This document shows, piece by piece, positions 13,276 to 26,112 of a stretch of DNA of 64,000 nt (its first letter is position 1; every line of letters begins with the position of its first letter). The translations under genes and the position numbers were made by a program. The stretch comes from Strongyloides papillosus (taxonomy: Eukaryota; Nematoda; Chromadorea; Rhabditida; Strongyloididae), in NCBI GenBank assembly GCA_005656395.1, contig SRSI01000045.1, forward strand, positions 124,001 through 188,000. Direction: 5' to 3'. The notes beneath the pieces were generated by a model, which saw nothing but the letters and a program-made list of their open reading frames with translations, was not told where the DNA came from and made no database searches.

Positions 13276-13699
13276 GAATGAAATGACAATCGAAGATAAA
13301 TCTTTTATAAGAATTTTTTTTATCGTAAATAGTGGTATATTTGATTTCCCATTTTTACCATTTTTTAAAAGAAAGTACTTTGAGATGATTCAGTAAAGTT
13401 TTATCTAATGATGATGTAAATTTTTTTTATTTCTCTAACTAGTTCTTCTCTTTTCAACGTTTAAAAAAATATGATAGAATTTAATATCAGGATTAAAGTT
13501 GTTCACGTAAAAATTCTTGCTTCTCACAAGTGATAACTCATTTTCAACATCAAATCATATTTTGCTTGAATATAGGAGTATAATGACTTTCTTTGTTTGT
13601 ATTATTCTTCTTAATTCTTCATAGTCCATTATCCCAGAGCGTTGTTGTAATGTAGTTAAAGTTTTTCTTTAGTTTTAATGTTATACGTTTTAGTCTTTA

Positions 13700-14930
13700 T
13701 AATAATGTTGAGTTTAAAAAAAACTGACATCCATAATATAATTTAATAGTTTCAGAATCACTATTACTGATGTATACATTATTATAAAATACTTGAGAGT
13801 TTCCAGAAAGAATGATTTTTAATAGCTACAAAACTTCAGTCATTTCTCTGTGTCTTTCAGTACATGAGATTCTACGTTAGTTTTGAGATTTAAAAAGAGC
13901 AAGATGAGCTGCAAGAGATTTCGATAACATAGTTATTTTATCTTTGCTGTCGATTGAACTTAGAACATATATGTCTTCATTGATTATTTGTTTAGTGATA
14001 ATTCCAAGATTTTTCTTTTCAGATAGTCAATAAGATGGATTTCTCTCATTTTTATATCGATGTAGGTTCTTCACTATTCCAATGATGGCGTTGTAGCATT
14101 CATTAATTACTTAAATGTCAGCCATGTGGGTGAGAAGTACATAATTCTTGCATTCGTTTTGATAAATTTCGAAGGTCTATTCTTTTCTTGTTTGAAGCTA
14201 AACGTAACTAAATCTCAGAAATTTCTTCCAAGAATGTAGAAAAATTTTTCATTCTTCTAACGTTCTCCAGGTTGTATCATTTCAGTAACACAGTAAATCT
14301 AGGTGTTTAAGTGCTTCAACGTGCAACGCCCTTAGAAGGCGTAGTTTCAAAGAAGATATAAATACCAAGAGAAACTCATACTTAATGTTATATTTAAAAT
14401 AATATAAGTTGTAAAATCTATGTTATAATAAAAGGTTTATATTTTATTCTACTTTTGTATTATCACTAGAGGATAGCATCTCGTTAAAAAAGCTTTTAGA
14501 TGTCTGTTTTAAATGGGTATATTGTTTTGAAATGAGAGTAGAGGGTTTGAACATATTGAATAGTGTAATCTAGGTTTGTACAGACCAAAAAATTTCTAAG
14601 AGTATTCTTTGAACTTGTGACTAACATTGCTCCTGAAATTTGTTTTTTCAGTGCGTTGATTAAGCTCTTCTACGAGTTTTTCTGCTCATTAGAAAGTTGA
14701 TCGATGAATGTTGAAACAGTTTGGTTACTTTTTGATTTCAGAGTAAAAGCTCTTAGTATTAAGTTATTAGTACCATCAAGAATTAATACCCATTCTAATT
14801 GTTAAAGAAAACTTGAAATCTGAAGCCCAGTGACTTTTCCATAACCTGGAACCTCTTTCCATGTCATGTTTTATGTAGCATTGATAGTGTTAGTAACGGT
14901 AGTAGGTTGTGGATTCATAAAGTTATGGTT
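13700..14930 (-). pseudogene. Gag-like retrotransposon relic
   Basis: Read on the minus strand from about 14920, broken frames give protein-like pieces: a proline/threonine-rich start (MNPQPTTVTNT), then WKEVPGYGKVTGLQ, then helical segments such as STFIDQLSNEQKNS and NALKKQISGAML. Around 14220-14260 comes a piece like STFLEEISEI. The composition is richer in G+C than the surroundings. Position and direction fit a gag upstream of the RT and integrase relics of the right arm. No zinc knuckle survives that I can see. Confidence 0.35.
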
Positions 14931-15149
14931 AAGTAAACAAATGTGGATGAAAAGCAGCTAATTCATTTTCACAGTTTTCGTCAATGTGAACGTATTCCTT
15001 TGAAAATATCCAACTATATTTTTGAAGTGTTTAGCTATACTATCTACTGGGAAGAATACAGGATAAGTTTTAAAGGTATCAACGACTTCAACTTGACAAT
15101 TATTGATATTATTTCATTATTATTAATATGTAAAATTCATTTTTTATAA

Positions 15150-16410
15150 ATATTGTTAAAAATCTAACAAAAAATAAAAATAACTGTCATTAACATTAGT
15201 CAATAGCAGCTGAAATACATCTTTTCTTTCATTTTTTATAATATACGAATAGTTCATTTTGATGTTTATTTATTCAAAATTTTTTAATGTTGTGATTATT
15301 CGATGATCTGAGAAAATTCTAAATATTTTATGTATCTAAAGCTGATTTCAAGAAGTTCAAGCATTATTAAAAGCAAATTTATTAGATGTAATTACAATTG
15401 TAAATATCATTTTATATTGCAATTATGATTTTGAACATATTTTTTAGTTTAAATTTGAATAATATTAATTTTTTTGTTGATAAAAAAATTTTTTTAAATT
15501 ATTTTCAATTTGACAACAGAAATACATTAAATTAATTAATATAAGCAAAACGGTTATATTAGATAATTTTAATATATTATATTTTGGGAAATATATAGGA
15601 AAATACCAATACTGTATATTGGTATAATAAAGAAATCATTTAATACGATGTAGATCTATTTAATTCCTAAGAAATATAAATTGATATGCCAAAAATTTAC
15701 TAACATTATAATGCTTACATCGAATTTTAACATATTTATAGATTATTCTAAAAAAATGCCCAATATTTGTTCAATTTTAGAAAGTTATTCATGTTTATAA
15801 GAAAACATAAAAGCATCAATTTTTTTATTTCAACAATATCCAAATTAATCTAAATATAATGCTTAAAAAATTAACAATTTAAATGATATAATATTATCAA
15901 AAATTTATCCCGGAAAAAGTATTTAAATTTCTACATCACACTTCTCTGTATCTTTTTCTTCTTGTTTAATAAAATAGAAATTAAAGATGAAATTTAATTT
16001 ATTTTATGAATATAAAAAAGTGAATAAAATTAAACTATCAAAGTTGGTTATCTTAATTATTTAGAAGAAATAAAAAAAATTTCAGAAAACCATTGTAATT
16101 TTTGATGAATGAATTCGTTTACACATTGCATTAAGTATTGCTTGAGTTTGCTTGATGGATTAGCCATTTATTTTTCTACATTATTATTATTTTGACTGTT
16201 TATTCATAAAAGACGTCCTAAAAAATGTCCTAGAAATCGAAAGTAGTGGTTTTGCAAAAAAAATGTACTTTTTGATATTCTAAAAATCTAATTAAATTCT
16301 TATTTTTTTGTCTACATATAATTTTTTTATCTTTATATTTTTAAACTACATTAAAGATATTTTTAATTTAGTTTTTTTTTCATAAAAATCAATGTTCTTG
16401 TTTTTCAATT
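15150..16410. other. AT-rich stretch with no recognised content
   Basis: Very AT-rich sequence with many stops in all frames. I see no coding segment, RNA gene or terminal repeat here. A short open frame at 14943-15149 is not convincing. Confidence 0.5.
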
Positions 16411-16419
16411 TTAATAATA

Positions 16420-16730
16420 TTTCCATCATCTTTAATTGTGATTTTTCTTTTAAATCTAGATTCTAAGATATTGAAGTTAGAATAACTTTTGCATTATTAT
16501 CAGTCACAGTAAAAAATTACCTTCTTCACCACTATACATTGTTAAAGAAAATGATATATCACTAATTAGATGTTTTGTTCTAAATGTTTATTGTTACATA
16601 TTATCATTTATAATATATAATTTTCCACATCTGGTTCAATTATAAAAAATTCTTGGTACATGTCCGGTGATTGAAATTATCGCTGATTGCTTTGTTAGCA
16701 AAAACGCTATCAGTAATAAACATAATAATT
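16420..16730 (-). pseudogene. Possible decayed transthyretin-like gene
   Basis: On the minus strand a signal-peptide-like start (LLLIAFLLTKQSA) is followed by IISITGHVPRIFYN, reminiscent of the N-terminal V-x-G-x-(V/L) strand of nematode transthyretin-like proteins. A later piece with GEEGNFLL resembles the G-N-F block. Several stops and frameshifts intervene. The call rests on short resemblances only. Confidence 0.25.
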
Positions 16731-17533
16731 AAAAAATTTTAATGTTTCTTAGGAATTTGTATATCACTAATAAGCTCTACAATATAAAAAGAAATTTTCT
16801 TATGCCTGATCATAATATGTATAAAAATAATTGTCATATTTTCTCTATTATTGCGCATTAAATGTAGAAAAATTCAAAAAATCAAATGTTCCAGTAAATC
16901 AACTATGTTATTATTGATTTGCTGTTATTAACAAAAATATTAAAATGGTCAGACTAAAATAATATGAAGTTGATGTAAAAAACGATCACAGTTGTAAATT
17001 CCAAATCTTAAATTAATTAAATGCTTATATAACTGTACAATTTGTAATTTTTATGATTAATATAATAATATGTATCCATAAAAAATATACTTTTAGTGAA
17101 TTACTTTAAAATTTTTCTTTGGCTCATTAAAAAAAGAAAAGTTGTAGATCTTTATTAGAAAATTATTAAATTTATTTAATATTTTGTAATAAATTGTTTT
17201 CTATGTTATAATTAAAATTTATCTTATTTTGTTTAAATCGATTTTTAAAAATGTATTAAATGGCACAAAACTAGTAAATTAAAAATTATTATTTAATAAA
17301 CAAAATGATCATAATGTTTATTTGTTAATATGTATTTGATTAATTCATAGATTAAATATTAAACAAATTTAAGACATTTAAATAACCTAAATATTTATAT
17401 AGATTATTAAATAAAAGCAAATTAATGACTATATACACTATGCAATTTAATATATTTATTTTACACAAATAACGGAATCAAAAATTTAAATTTTTGGCAA
17501 ATTCCTCAAACTTTCATTTACATTCAAATTGAG

Positions 17534-17836
17534 CACACGAAGAAGCATGAAAATAAATTCTGATTCTTATATTATCATTACATTTGTTATAAAAGTAGTG
17601 TCGTCTCTGGTACTTAAATTTTTATATTAGTTAAAATTCGTTTTATTTGCTAGAAGCAAAAATTCTTTTATTGTAGATGTGTGTAAGGCTATAGGGAGTA
17701 TCTTACAATTATTATTTATTATGTAGTGATATTTTTCTAGCTTTTAATATAGTATTTAGATGTTTGAGACAAACTTACTTTTATAACAACTTAAAGATAA
17801 TATAAAAATCAGAATTTATTTTCATACATTTTCGTG
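17534..17836. repeat. Fold-back (MITE-like) element with about 70-bp arms
   Basis: The segment 17534-17607 and the reverse complement of 17766-17836 match closely, including ATGAAAATAAATTCTGAT in both, around a loop of about 160 bp. There is no open frame. It is probably a decayed non-autonomous DNA transposon. The exact ends and target duplication are not clear. Confidence 0.6.
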
Positions 17837-18129
17837 ACAAAAAGTTAATTATCTAAAAACTTTATTATGATTAATGCTTATAAATTGTAAATGACTAAAT
17901 TAGTAATTTAAAAGAGAATTTTTTCTGTAATGGTTTTTAATAATTTTTAAATTTCTCAAATTAATATTTAATTTTTTATAAAAGATGCTTTTCCGTTAGT
18001 CCCTTTACAAAAATAAAATGGCTTGTAACGATTTATTTTGATGTTAATTTGTTACTTATTAATATAAAAAATAAAATTAAAATATTTTTTATTGTTAAAA
18101 AAATTTCTTTAAATCCAGTAATATTGCTT

Positions 18130-18850
18130 TAAAAGCATTTCTCTTGTTTCCTCATGCCACGTATATTCAAACATGTACCTTCCTAACATATTTCTATGAG
18201 TCTAACTTTGCTTCTTACATCTTTTTTTACTGACCTCTACACTCTTTCAATGTTTTGAGTATGAGAATTTGTAACTAGATAGACAAAGTTATACTTGTAA
18301 TTCACTTACAATTGCTGATACCCAGAATATTTTACTTTTGAATATCCCCTTCACATATCCGAGATGATAGAAGTATCTTAGTTTACTCTTCCTTTAAGCA
18401 TTTCCATTAAAGGAGGGATTTCTATCATTTATCGGGTCTACAAAACACTCATTGTTCTCTCTGCAGATTCCACCAAAACACTATGCTACTCCATTACTCT
18501 CCCTTAATGATTCTTGCTTCTCGCAATCAGCGTTTTATCTACTTCCACTGTAGATTCAGTCCACTATATCTTAGTTTAGCAGCACTGCTTCTTGAAAAGG
18601 CATATCTTTCTAAGATAGTTAGACCAGTCTACAGTTGTATTGTGGCTCATTGCTAATTCTACCTTGCAAAATTTCACTAAAATTAGTTCATGCGACCAAC
18701 GATAAAAAAATGAGATTGTCGTTCAGAAGGTATCTTAGAACCATTTAATTATGTTACTACTTTTATTCCACTATCTTTTCTACAATCCCTAATATAGCAA
18801 CCCCAAGGTACTTTATCTCCCATTACCAGCTTTATTTTGTTTTTTTTTAC
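18130..18850 (-). pseudogene. ISXO2-like (Merlin-type DDE) transposase relic
   Basis: The minus strand carries, in order but in shifting frames, the blocks of an ISXO2-like transposase. A start like GDKVPWGCYIRDC (about 18830-18790) comes first. Then follows TVEVDKT(L)IARSKNH (the first Asp region, about 18550-18510), then QHSVFGGICRENNECFVDP (about 18490-18430). At the end comes TNSHTQNIERVWRSVKKDVR, the usual T-x-IE-x-x-W-x-x-K signature (about 18270-18210). Many stops and small indels make it dead. The local base composition is markedly less AT-rich than the flanks, which is why it stands out. Terminal repeats were not found. Confidence 0.7.
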
Positions 18851-18859
18851 ACATACTTT

Positions 18860-21800
18860 TGTTTTAAAAGAAGATTATGTTCTAAGAGAAATTTGGTAGA
18901 GTTTTCTTAATCAAATAAGATGCCCCATGTTTTAAGAAATTCATTTTAAAAATAGAATAACGATGGTCAAAAACAATTAATTTATTATAAATAATGAATT
19001 GAATCGAATATCAAATATCTTTTTGTTGCATAAATAATATAAATATGCATATATTAACTTTTTATCATTATTTTATTATTACAAATTTTATTAACTGTTT
19101 AAATATGCCATCTAGTTCTGTTGAAATTATTTTTTACAAAAAGTTTTAAAAATAAAATCATTTATTAACTTATATGCAACAATCTATGCAATATTAATTC
19201 ACTTTTGCGAATTTTATTTATGTGAAGAAACTGATTAAAAAGCACCAATAAAATTTGTTATTTTTAATGTTAGTAAAAAGATAAAGTTGTAAGTTGATAA
19301 CGGGTAAACATAAAATTCTTAACTAAAATTATCTTTTTTAATGAGTTTAAATTTTTTAAATATTCATTAATAATAGTAAAAGTTAATGTCTAAGTCTTTT
19401 AAGTTTAAATAGCTTAAATTCACTCCAAAGTCTAATTTGTTCACAATACTGTTGTCACGAAAAACTCTTTAAAAATGCCAAAAAACCACTATTTTCTTAT
19501 ATTTTTTATAAATTTGTATGTGTATGCTAAACATTTTATTAAAATGCTGTTTGCTCATTAATACAACAGAAATGCAATTTTTAGCACCTTGACTTCAATT
19601 TTCTCTACTTTTGGAAATTGTTTTTAATTTTTTTTTAGATTTCGGTAGTTCATGTTGGTATATACTTTCAGGTTATATTTTAAAGCCAAATTCTGAAACC
19701 AAAGGGGTCAAAAAATGTAAAAAATGCTTTTTTTGTATACATATGTTAACAATTAGTTATAAAAGAATGTTAAAGGTTACTATCTAGAAATGACAAACAG
19801 GATTTTGGAAGAAAATTTTTTGATGGTTCACTGAGATTGTCTGCTTAAAATAAAAAATTTCTTAAATTTCAAAAGGTGATAACGAAGATTATCAATATGA
19901 ATTGAAATGTCAATGGAAAATTTAAGATAAAACAATCTTCAATAAAACATTTCATATGTAAAGCATAATTCATTTTGATGTTTTTAATATAATAAAAGTG
20001 TTTTAAAAGATTTTAATCATTTGAAAGTGGTTCAGAAAAACATTTCGGTCAATCTTTTGTACCGTGTATCTATAGAAAAATGCTTGAATAGTAGTTTCTG
20101 AAACTTTTTTAAAAAGATAAAGTAATTTCACAAAAATATTTCTGGTGTAAATAGTATCTGAAAGAAGCAATCTTTAGATAATAGAAGTTTTACATAATTT
20201 TTTCAATTTCAGTAAATTTAAAAAGTGATCCAACTGTAATTATGTTTTAAAATTGAAGCATCTATAGAAATTGCCTGGAAAGTTATTTTTAAAATTTTTT
20301 TATTTCAACAACACAAAAAATATTCCCTGAATTTAAGTTGACGGAAAAATTATTGCAAAAAAATTTAATAATTCCAGTAAAAATAATGTAAAAAAAATAA
20401 ACATCAGTATTTTTTTCTTACAAATTAGAGGAATAATGTTAAATATTTTTTTAAACTAATAAAATTTAAAAGTTCTTTTTGCAAAAATTTCAAAGAAAAT
20501 ATTCCTGGAATTAGAGGAAATATTTCCCTCTAATTTCATGGTCCACCTGCTTTCTTGCAATTAGAAAGTTCTCTGTCTAATTTTTGTGTGAAATAAATAA
20601 AAAATGTACCCCGCATATAAAAAAGCAAATATAAAGGTTGTATTAATAAAAAAGTTCCCCATTGTGATTTTTTACAATAAATACATTTTAATAAAAAATT
20701 TGTGATATAAAAGACTATTACTGAATTTTTTATATTTAAAAAATGATTTAAAAAGTATTCCAACTCTTATTAATTCTACAATCAAAACATTCATAAAGAC
20801 TATTTGTAAATTTGTTTCTAGAACACACTTTCATTGTAATATATAATTCAAGAATGCATTTTTTATGTAATTTAATTTCTTACGGACATTTTTAAAGTAA
20901 ATTCTATTCAGAATGGCCTAAGATATTACACTTAATTAAGTAGTAATATTTGAATATTTGCAATAAAAATACACATATAACTTTTATATAAAACAGTTTT
21001 GATAAAAACAATCCAATGGTTTATCAATTTATATAAATTGATTCTAAGAATAAAAAGTTATAATAGATTAGCAATTCAATTGTAACTTTATTACTAATTT
21101 GTATTAGTGAAAAAGAAATTGAAAATCATTTCTATGAAACCTTTTATCATACAGTGAACCTTTGAATGTATCATCTTTTGTATCAATAATGCTTTACTGA
21201 AACCAATTTCATCTAAAATTTCTCATAAACATTTAATTTATACATGCGAGTTTGGTGGCAACAGTTATGAAATTTTTGGATTTTTTTCATTTTTGATGAG
21301 CAATCTTATTGAACTGCTCAAAATGTTTTTAAGGAAACTTTTACTATTTACTACCAGAAAATCCTTTTCCACGAGTTATTTTCTAAAGATATTATGACTG
21401 TCTTAAAACCCTAATTCTCTTTTACAATATATAAAGATTATTCTTAAAAATCAATTTTAAACATTATTGTGGATATTTCAAAAAGGAGCTATTTTTGAAA
21501 CATTTTGTAACAATATTTCACCAAAATGCATTGTTTTCTGTCATTGAGGATGTTGGAAAATTATCATGCTTTGTTTTTTGTTAAATTGAAAAATTGATAT
21601 CAAGATTTTTTACATATAACTTATTATACAATGAATCAAATAAATTAGAAAAGACTTTGATAAACATTTTAATATACTTTCTAAAAAAATATTTAACATG
21701 TTTACATTAAATATTTTATTTACATTTTAAAATGTTTTTATCAAAATTTATTATACTTTATAATCATTTTTATTATAACAATAATAGTTTTATCTAAATA

Positions 21801-24800
21801 TTTTACCTTTTTTCATATATAATTTTTTTATTTGTCCTATTAATTACCAAAGACCACAAAAAGCGAAAGCTATTATTATTGAACAAATATATTCATAACA
21901 ATAAAATAATATTATTTTAAAATGCACATCCATCAATAGGCAGTAAAAATTTCTTCCCATAATCCAGGAAATTTATAATAATAAACATGGATTTACATCT
22001 GTAACTGACATTTATCACATCTTTTCTTGACAGAGAAACTTTTATAAAATTCCCAGAAACCCAACACTATACAACACTCTATTATCGTCATCAGAATAAT
22101 TTCAAATATACTTATCAATTTAATTAACATCATATCTTAATGGAAAATGAATTGAGTAGTTTTTGAGTGAATTATTTTTACCATCACATAAATCTTGCCT
22201 CCTTTTGATAATTTTTATAACGTCTATATCGAAGTCATCACATTTTAAGATTATTTAAATTTATTTAAGAAGTTTATTATTTACTATTAATTTATTTATC
22301 ATTTCCTTATTGACAAAATGGGTGCATTCTAAAAATGTTAGCATTGTCATGTTTTCAATCAATGGTAATGTATAGTTTCTTGGAATTTCCTGACGATAAA
22401 AACATAATTTATCTAACTCTAAATGGAGGACATGTTATATTTTTTTTGAAATTTCGAGAAACTTTGAAAGATTAGACTCTTTTTCGATTGCTATTTTTAA
22501 ATACAAACTGAGATTCCGGATTTAAAATAGTAATTAAGAATTTTAAATATATCTATTTCTCTTAGTACACTTTTTTTAATTCAATCAACATCACTAAAAT
22601 CTTAAAATAACTTTCCATTTTTTCAATTTTATTTACAAATTAAAAATATATATAGAAAATATTGTATTCTTTACTAATTTTTATGATAAAAACTTACTTT
22701 ACTTAGAATGAATTTCATGTTTCATGAATAAATAAGTTTTTTCCATATTTGAACAAGATTTTCTCTTTTAGATAGTTATTGCTTACACGTAAGCATGTAA
22801 TTGTGGGACTTTTTATTTTGAGCTTTGGTACTGAATCTATATTTTAGTTGATGTTATTATACAAAAATGTCGAGACTATTCTGAGTTTATAAACAATTTT
22901 CTAGTGGATTTGTTTGATAATAAGTTTTAATACTTCCTTAGGGAGTAGTAAAATAAAGGATATCTCTTCATTAATCATATCTTTTTACACAATGGATATA
23001 CAATTAATAAAAAAAAATTTTTCAATAAAATAAATATTTCAAAAAGGTGATTTCATTCTAAATATCAATCTTTGACCAGACTACAGTCAATGAAACATTG
23101 TCCATGTAAAAATAAATAAAATTTTAACATGTTATTACCTTGTAATTTTAAAAAAAATTATATTCAAATTTTTTTTTATATCATCAAAACTTTAGAGACT
23201 TTTAGCCAAATATATATTTTTTTAAACAATAAATAAATATAGTTAAAGTAATTTTTCTTCAAATCAACAATACTTTAAAGCAATTGAAAAGTATTAAATT
23301 TCTTTTCATATCACTTTGTTTTAAAAAAATTTCTTAATGACGTCAATCTTAGAATCATTTAATAGTCTTCTTTACATTTTTCAATTGTCTATTGTTTTTT
23401 TAATTTTATATTCTTTATTTCTTACTACAACATATATGCCATCTTTTTATATTTATTAAATTTTATTTAGAAAATAAATTCTAATAAATTAAACAATTAA
23501 ACTTATGTAATTAAAAAATCTAGTTTATCTTCATGGTATTTATATAATTTTAGTAATAATAGAAGTACAATAAATAAGTAGTAAACTAATTGTTTCTTAT
23601 TTAATTTTTATATAATTTTATTTTTTCAAGATATTATATTAAAGGGTAGTAAAAACTTATAACACTGTGTGTGATATTATAAACTAATATAAAATAATAA
23701 CACTAAGTAAAATATGTAAAATGATTTATTTAGGTAAAAGAGACTTTTTAAATAGTACAAAAAAGATGATTGTACCAAATCATCAAACAATATGTAACAC
23801 ACTGATTTATTAACTGAAGTACAATTTTTGGGAGATATAATTTTTTCATTTTTTATATCGTGGCCACCTGTAAAAAGTTTAAAAAATGGGTTATACTTAC
23901 GATTTTTATAATTTTATTAGTAATAAACTCGAAGATGCTCTGTAGTATATATAAATTACCTATATATAAAATTATTACAATCTAGTTAAAAAAATACCTC
24001 TATCTTTTAAAAATATAATGATAATTTTGTGATTATCACAATTCTTATAAACTAAAATTGTATCTCATGTAGGCACACGATAAAGTACAATATATTCCTA
24101 AAACGAATTGAATGAAATTCAAATATTATTTAACTGGATGGTATATTAATTTTACTTTATGGATTAACTGAAAAAGGATTATGGATCCATAGATAATCTT
24201 TTATTTTCATATTAATTTACGATATAAAAACTTTTATACTTTAGTTTTTTTATAAAAAATTAATTATGTTGATTTTTACAGAGTGTTATAACTTTTTTTT
24301 TGTAAATTAATAATATTTCATTTCTAATTAATTTTTAATATTTAAGTTTATATTGAGGGTATTAATATTTCCCTTCATTTTAAATAAAAGTTATTTTTTT
24401 AGAAATTTAAAAGATTCATTTTATTTCTATATCTTTATAAAGTAAATCTTACATGAAATTTATAGTAGCAAGTAAAGTAAAAATAACGAGCAAATAACTT
24501 TTTATTAAAAAAATTTCCCTTCTCAACATTATCAACAAATAATGTTTTTTTTCCACAAAACAACAATCTAGATTTAAAAAGGAAAATGAAAAGTTTTCTC
24601 TAACATAAATAATAACATCTGAAAATATAATTTTCCATAATATTATAAAAGTATATTCTCAATATTTCGTTATAAGAAAAAAACATTGGATTTAGAATAT
24701 TTGCATTTAAAAGTTTCTTTTAGCTAGAGGTTGGTATTAAATTTCTTTATGTGTATTTAAGTTGTAGGAATATTGTTAAGAAATTGTTTAAACAACCTTT

Positions 24801-24900
24801 TTAATATTCTGTGCATTTATTTTTATAAGCATATTTAAATATTCTATAGAAGAATAATTTCCATTATAATACTCGGAAATTCATATGTTAGATTTTTTTT
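18860..24900. other. Long AT-rich gene-poor stretch
   Basis: Six kilobases with no convincing coding region. A patch near 21900-22140 has slightly higher complexity and a short cysteine-containing reading (KSFSVKKRCDKCQLQM on the minus strand) that may be a dead transposon or gene fragment, but I could not identify it. Short open frames such as 20536-20763 look like chance. Confidence 0.5.
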
Positions 24901-24923
24901 TACTTGAAGAATAGTTATTTAAT

Positions 24924-25667
24924 ATGAAGGATAATGGTGAGAAGCGTGCTTTAATTGTTGTTGATATGCAGAATGATTTTTTGATTGGATCTTTATGTAT
25001 AAAGGTAAGATAAAGAAATTTTAACTAATATTCTTTTTTTAATTAATTTAAGAATGGTCCAGCTCATGAAGATCCTTTAGAAATAGTGGAACCATTAAAT
25101 AAACTAATAAAAAGTAACATGTTTGATCTAATAGTCTTCACAAAAGATTGGCATCCAACAAATCACATTTCATTCTATGATAACATCCACGATTTAGATA
25201 GATCATTATCAGATAACTGTAAAAATTCTAAATGTTTTGATGATGTTTTATTTATAAAACCATTTGAATGTAAACAAGTAGTTTTCCCAAAACATTGCAT
25301 ATGTGACACTCCTGGAGCTGAGATATACGAAGATATTATTGTACCAGAAAATTCAATAGTTGTAAAAAAGGGAACGGATACATTTCACGATTCATACTCT
25401 GGATTCTTTGATAACCTTAAAATAAATAAAACTGAACTTGAAGATAGGTTAAAAGAAAATAACATTGAAAGTGTTTTTGTTTGTGGTGTTGCACTTGAGT
25501 ATTGTGTATCATCAACTGCTAATGATGCCTCTGATCTTGGTTTTAAAACATATTTTATTACAGACTGTACTAGAGGTTTAAATTTTGATGATATGATTAA
25601 GGCAAAAGATGAAATGAAAAGACATGGAGTTATTGAGATTACTTCAAAAGAAATATCAAGTATATGA
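24924..25667 (+). CDS. Nicotinamidase (isochorismatase-fold), 231 aa, two exons
   Basis: This enzyme hydrolyses nicotinamide to nicotinate, the first step of NAD+ salvage in nematodes, which use nicotinamidase as yeast Pnc1 does. Exon 1 is 24924-25004 and exon 2 is 25053-25667, with a 48-bp GTAAGA...TTTAAG intron in phase 0. The catalytic triad is visible: Asp14 in VVDMQNDF, Lys133 in VVKKGTDTF and Cys178 in CGVALEYCVSSTA. Metal ligands are Asp59 and His61 in KDWHP, and His108 in FPKHC. The TPGAE block follows at 113-117. The insertion between the DWHP and HC blocks is typical of animal-type members. The frame is intact and an AATAAA lies at 25716. There is no signal peptide, so it is probably cytosolic. 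Confidence 0.93.
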
Positions 25668-26112
25668 TAGAGAATTTAAATAAGAAATTTTATAGTTTTT
25701 TTTTGTTTTTATATTAATAAATTTTCGTGTAAAATATGGTAATTTTTTATTTCACACAAAGAATTTAGTTGTTTTTCTTTACTCTTATTTTTATATCCGT
25801 TTGTGTTTTAGAAAAATATTTAAAAAAAAAGCTCAGCTAATGAATATCTGAAATGACAACGTAAACTAAAACAAATTAACAACACTATATCATAATTCCT
25901 TCCTGTCTTTCTCCATTAATTATTGCTACATCGCAATCAAACCACTAACTTTTTTAAATAAAATGATATCTTGATAATAACAAGAGCATAATTCTATCAT
26001 TTGGTAAAGTGTTAAATAAATTTAAAGGAAATTTCAACATCATATAGTGATAAACTAAAAATTTTTATTTTAGAAAAATCACAAAAGCATAGGTATTCAA
26101 TTAAAGAATAGT

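Larger units (their letters stand above)
6952..13334 (-). repeat. Right arm of the giant inverted repeat
   Basis: Inverted copy of 1-6381. The match begins at base 6952 (paired with 6381) and runs at least to 13334, where the partner reaches the window edge. Whether 13335 onward is also duplicated cannot be decided from this window. Apart from the features listed inside it, the arm is AT-rich sequence without recognisable genes. Confidence 0.95.

Noticed and set aside
20536..20763. 75-codon hydrophobic frame on the minus strand
   Set aside because: Phe/Leu/Ile-rich as expected by chance in AT-rich DNA, with no neighbouring exon.
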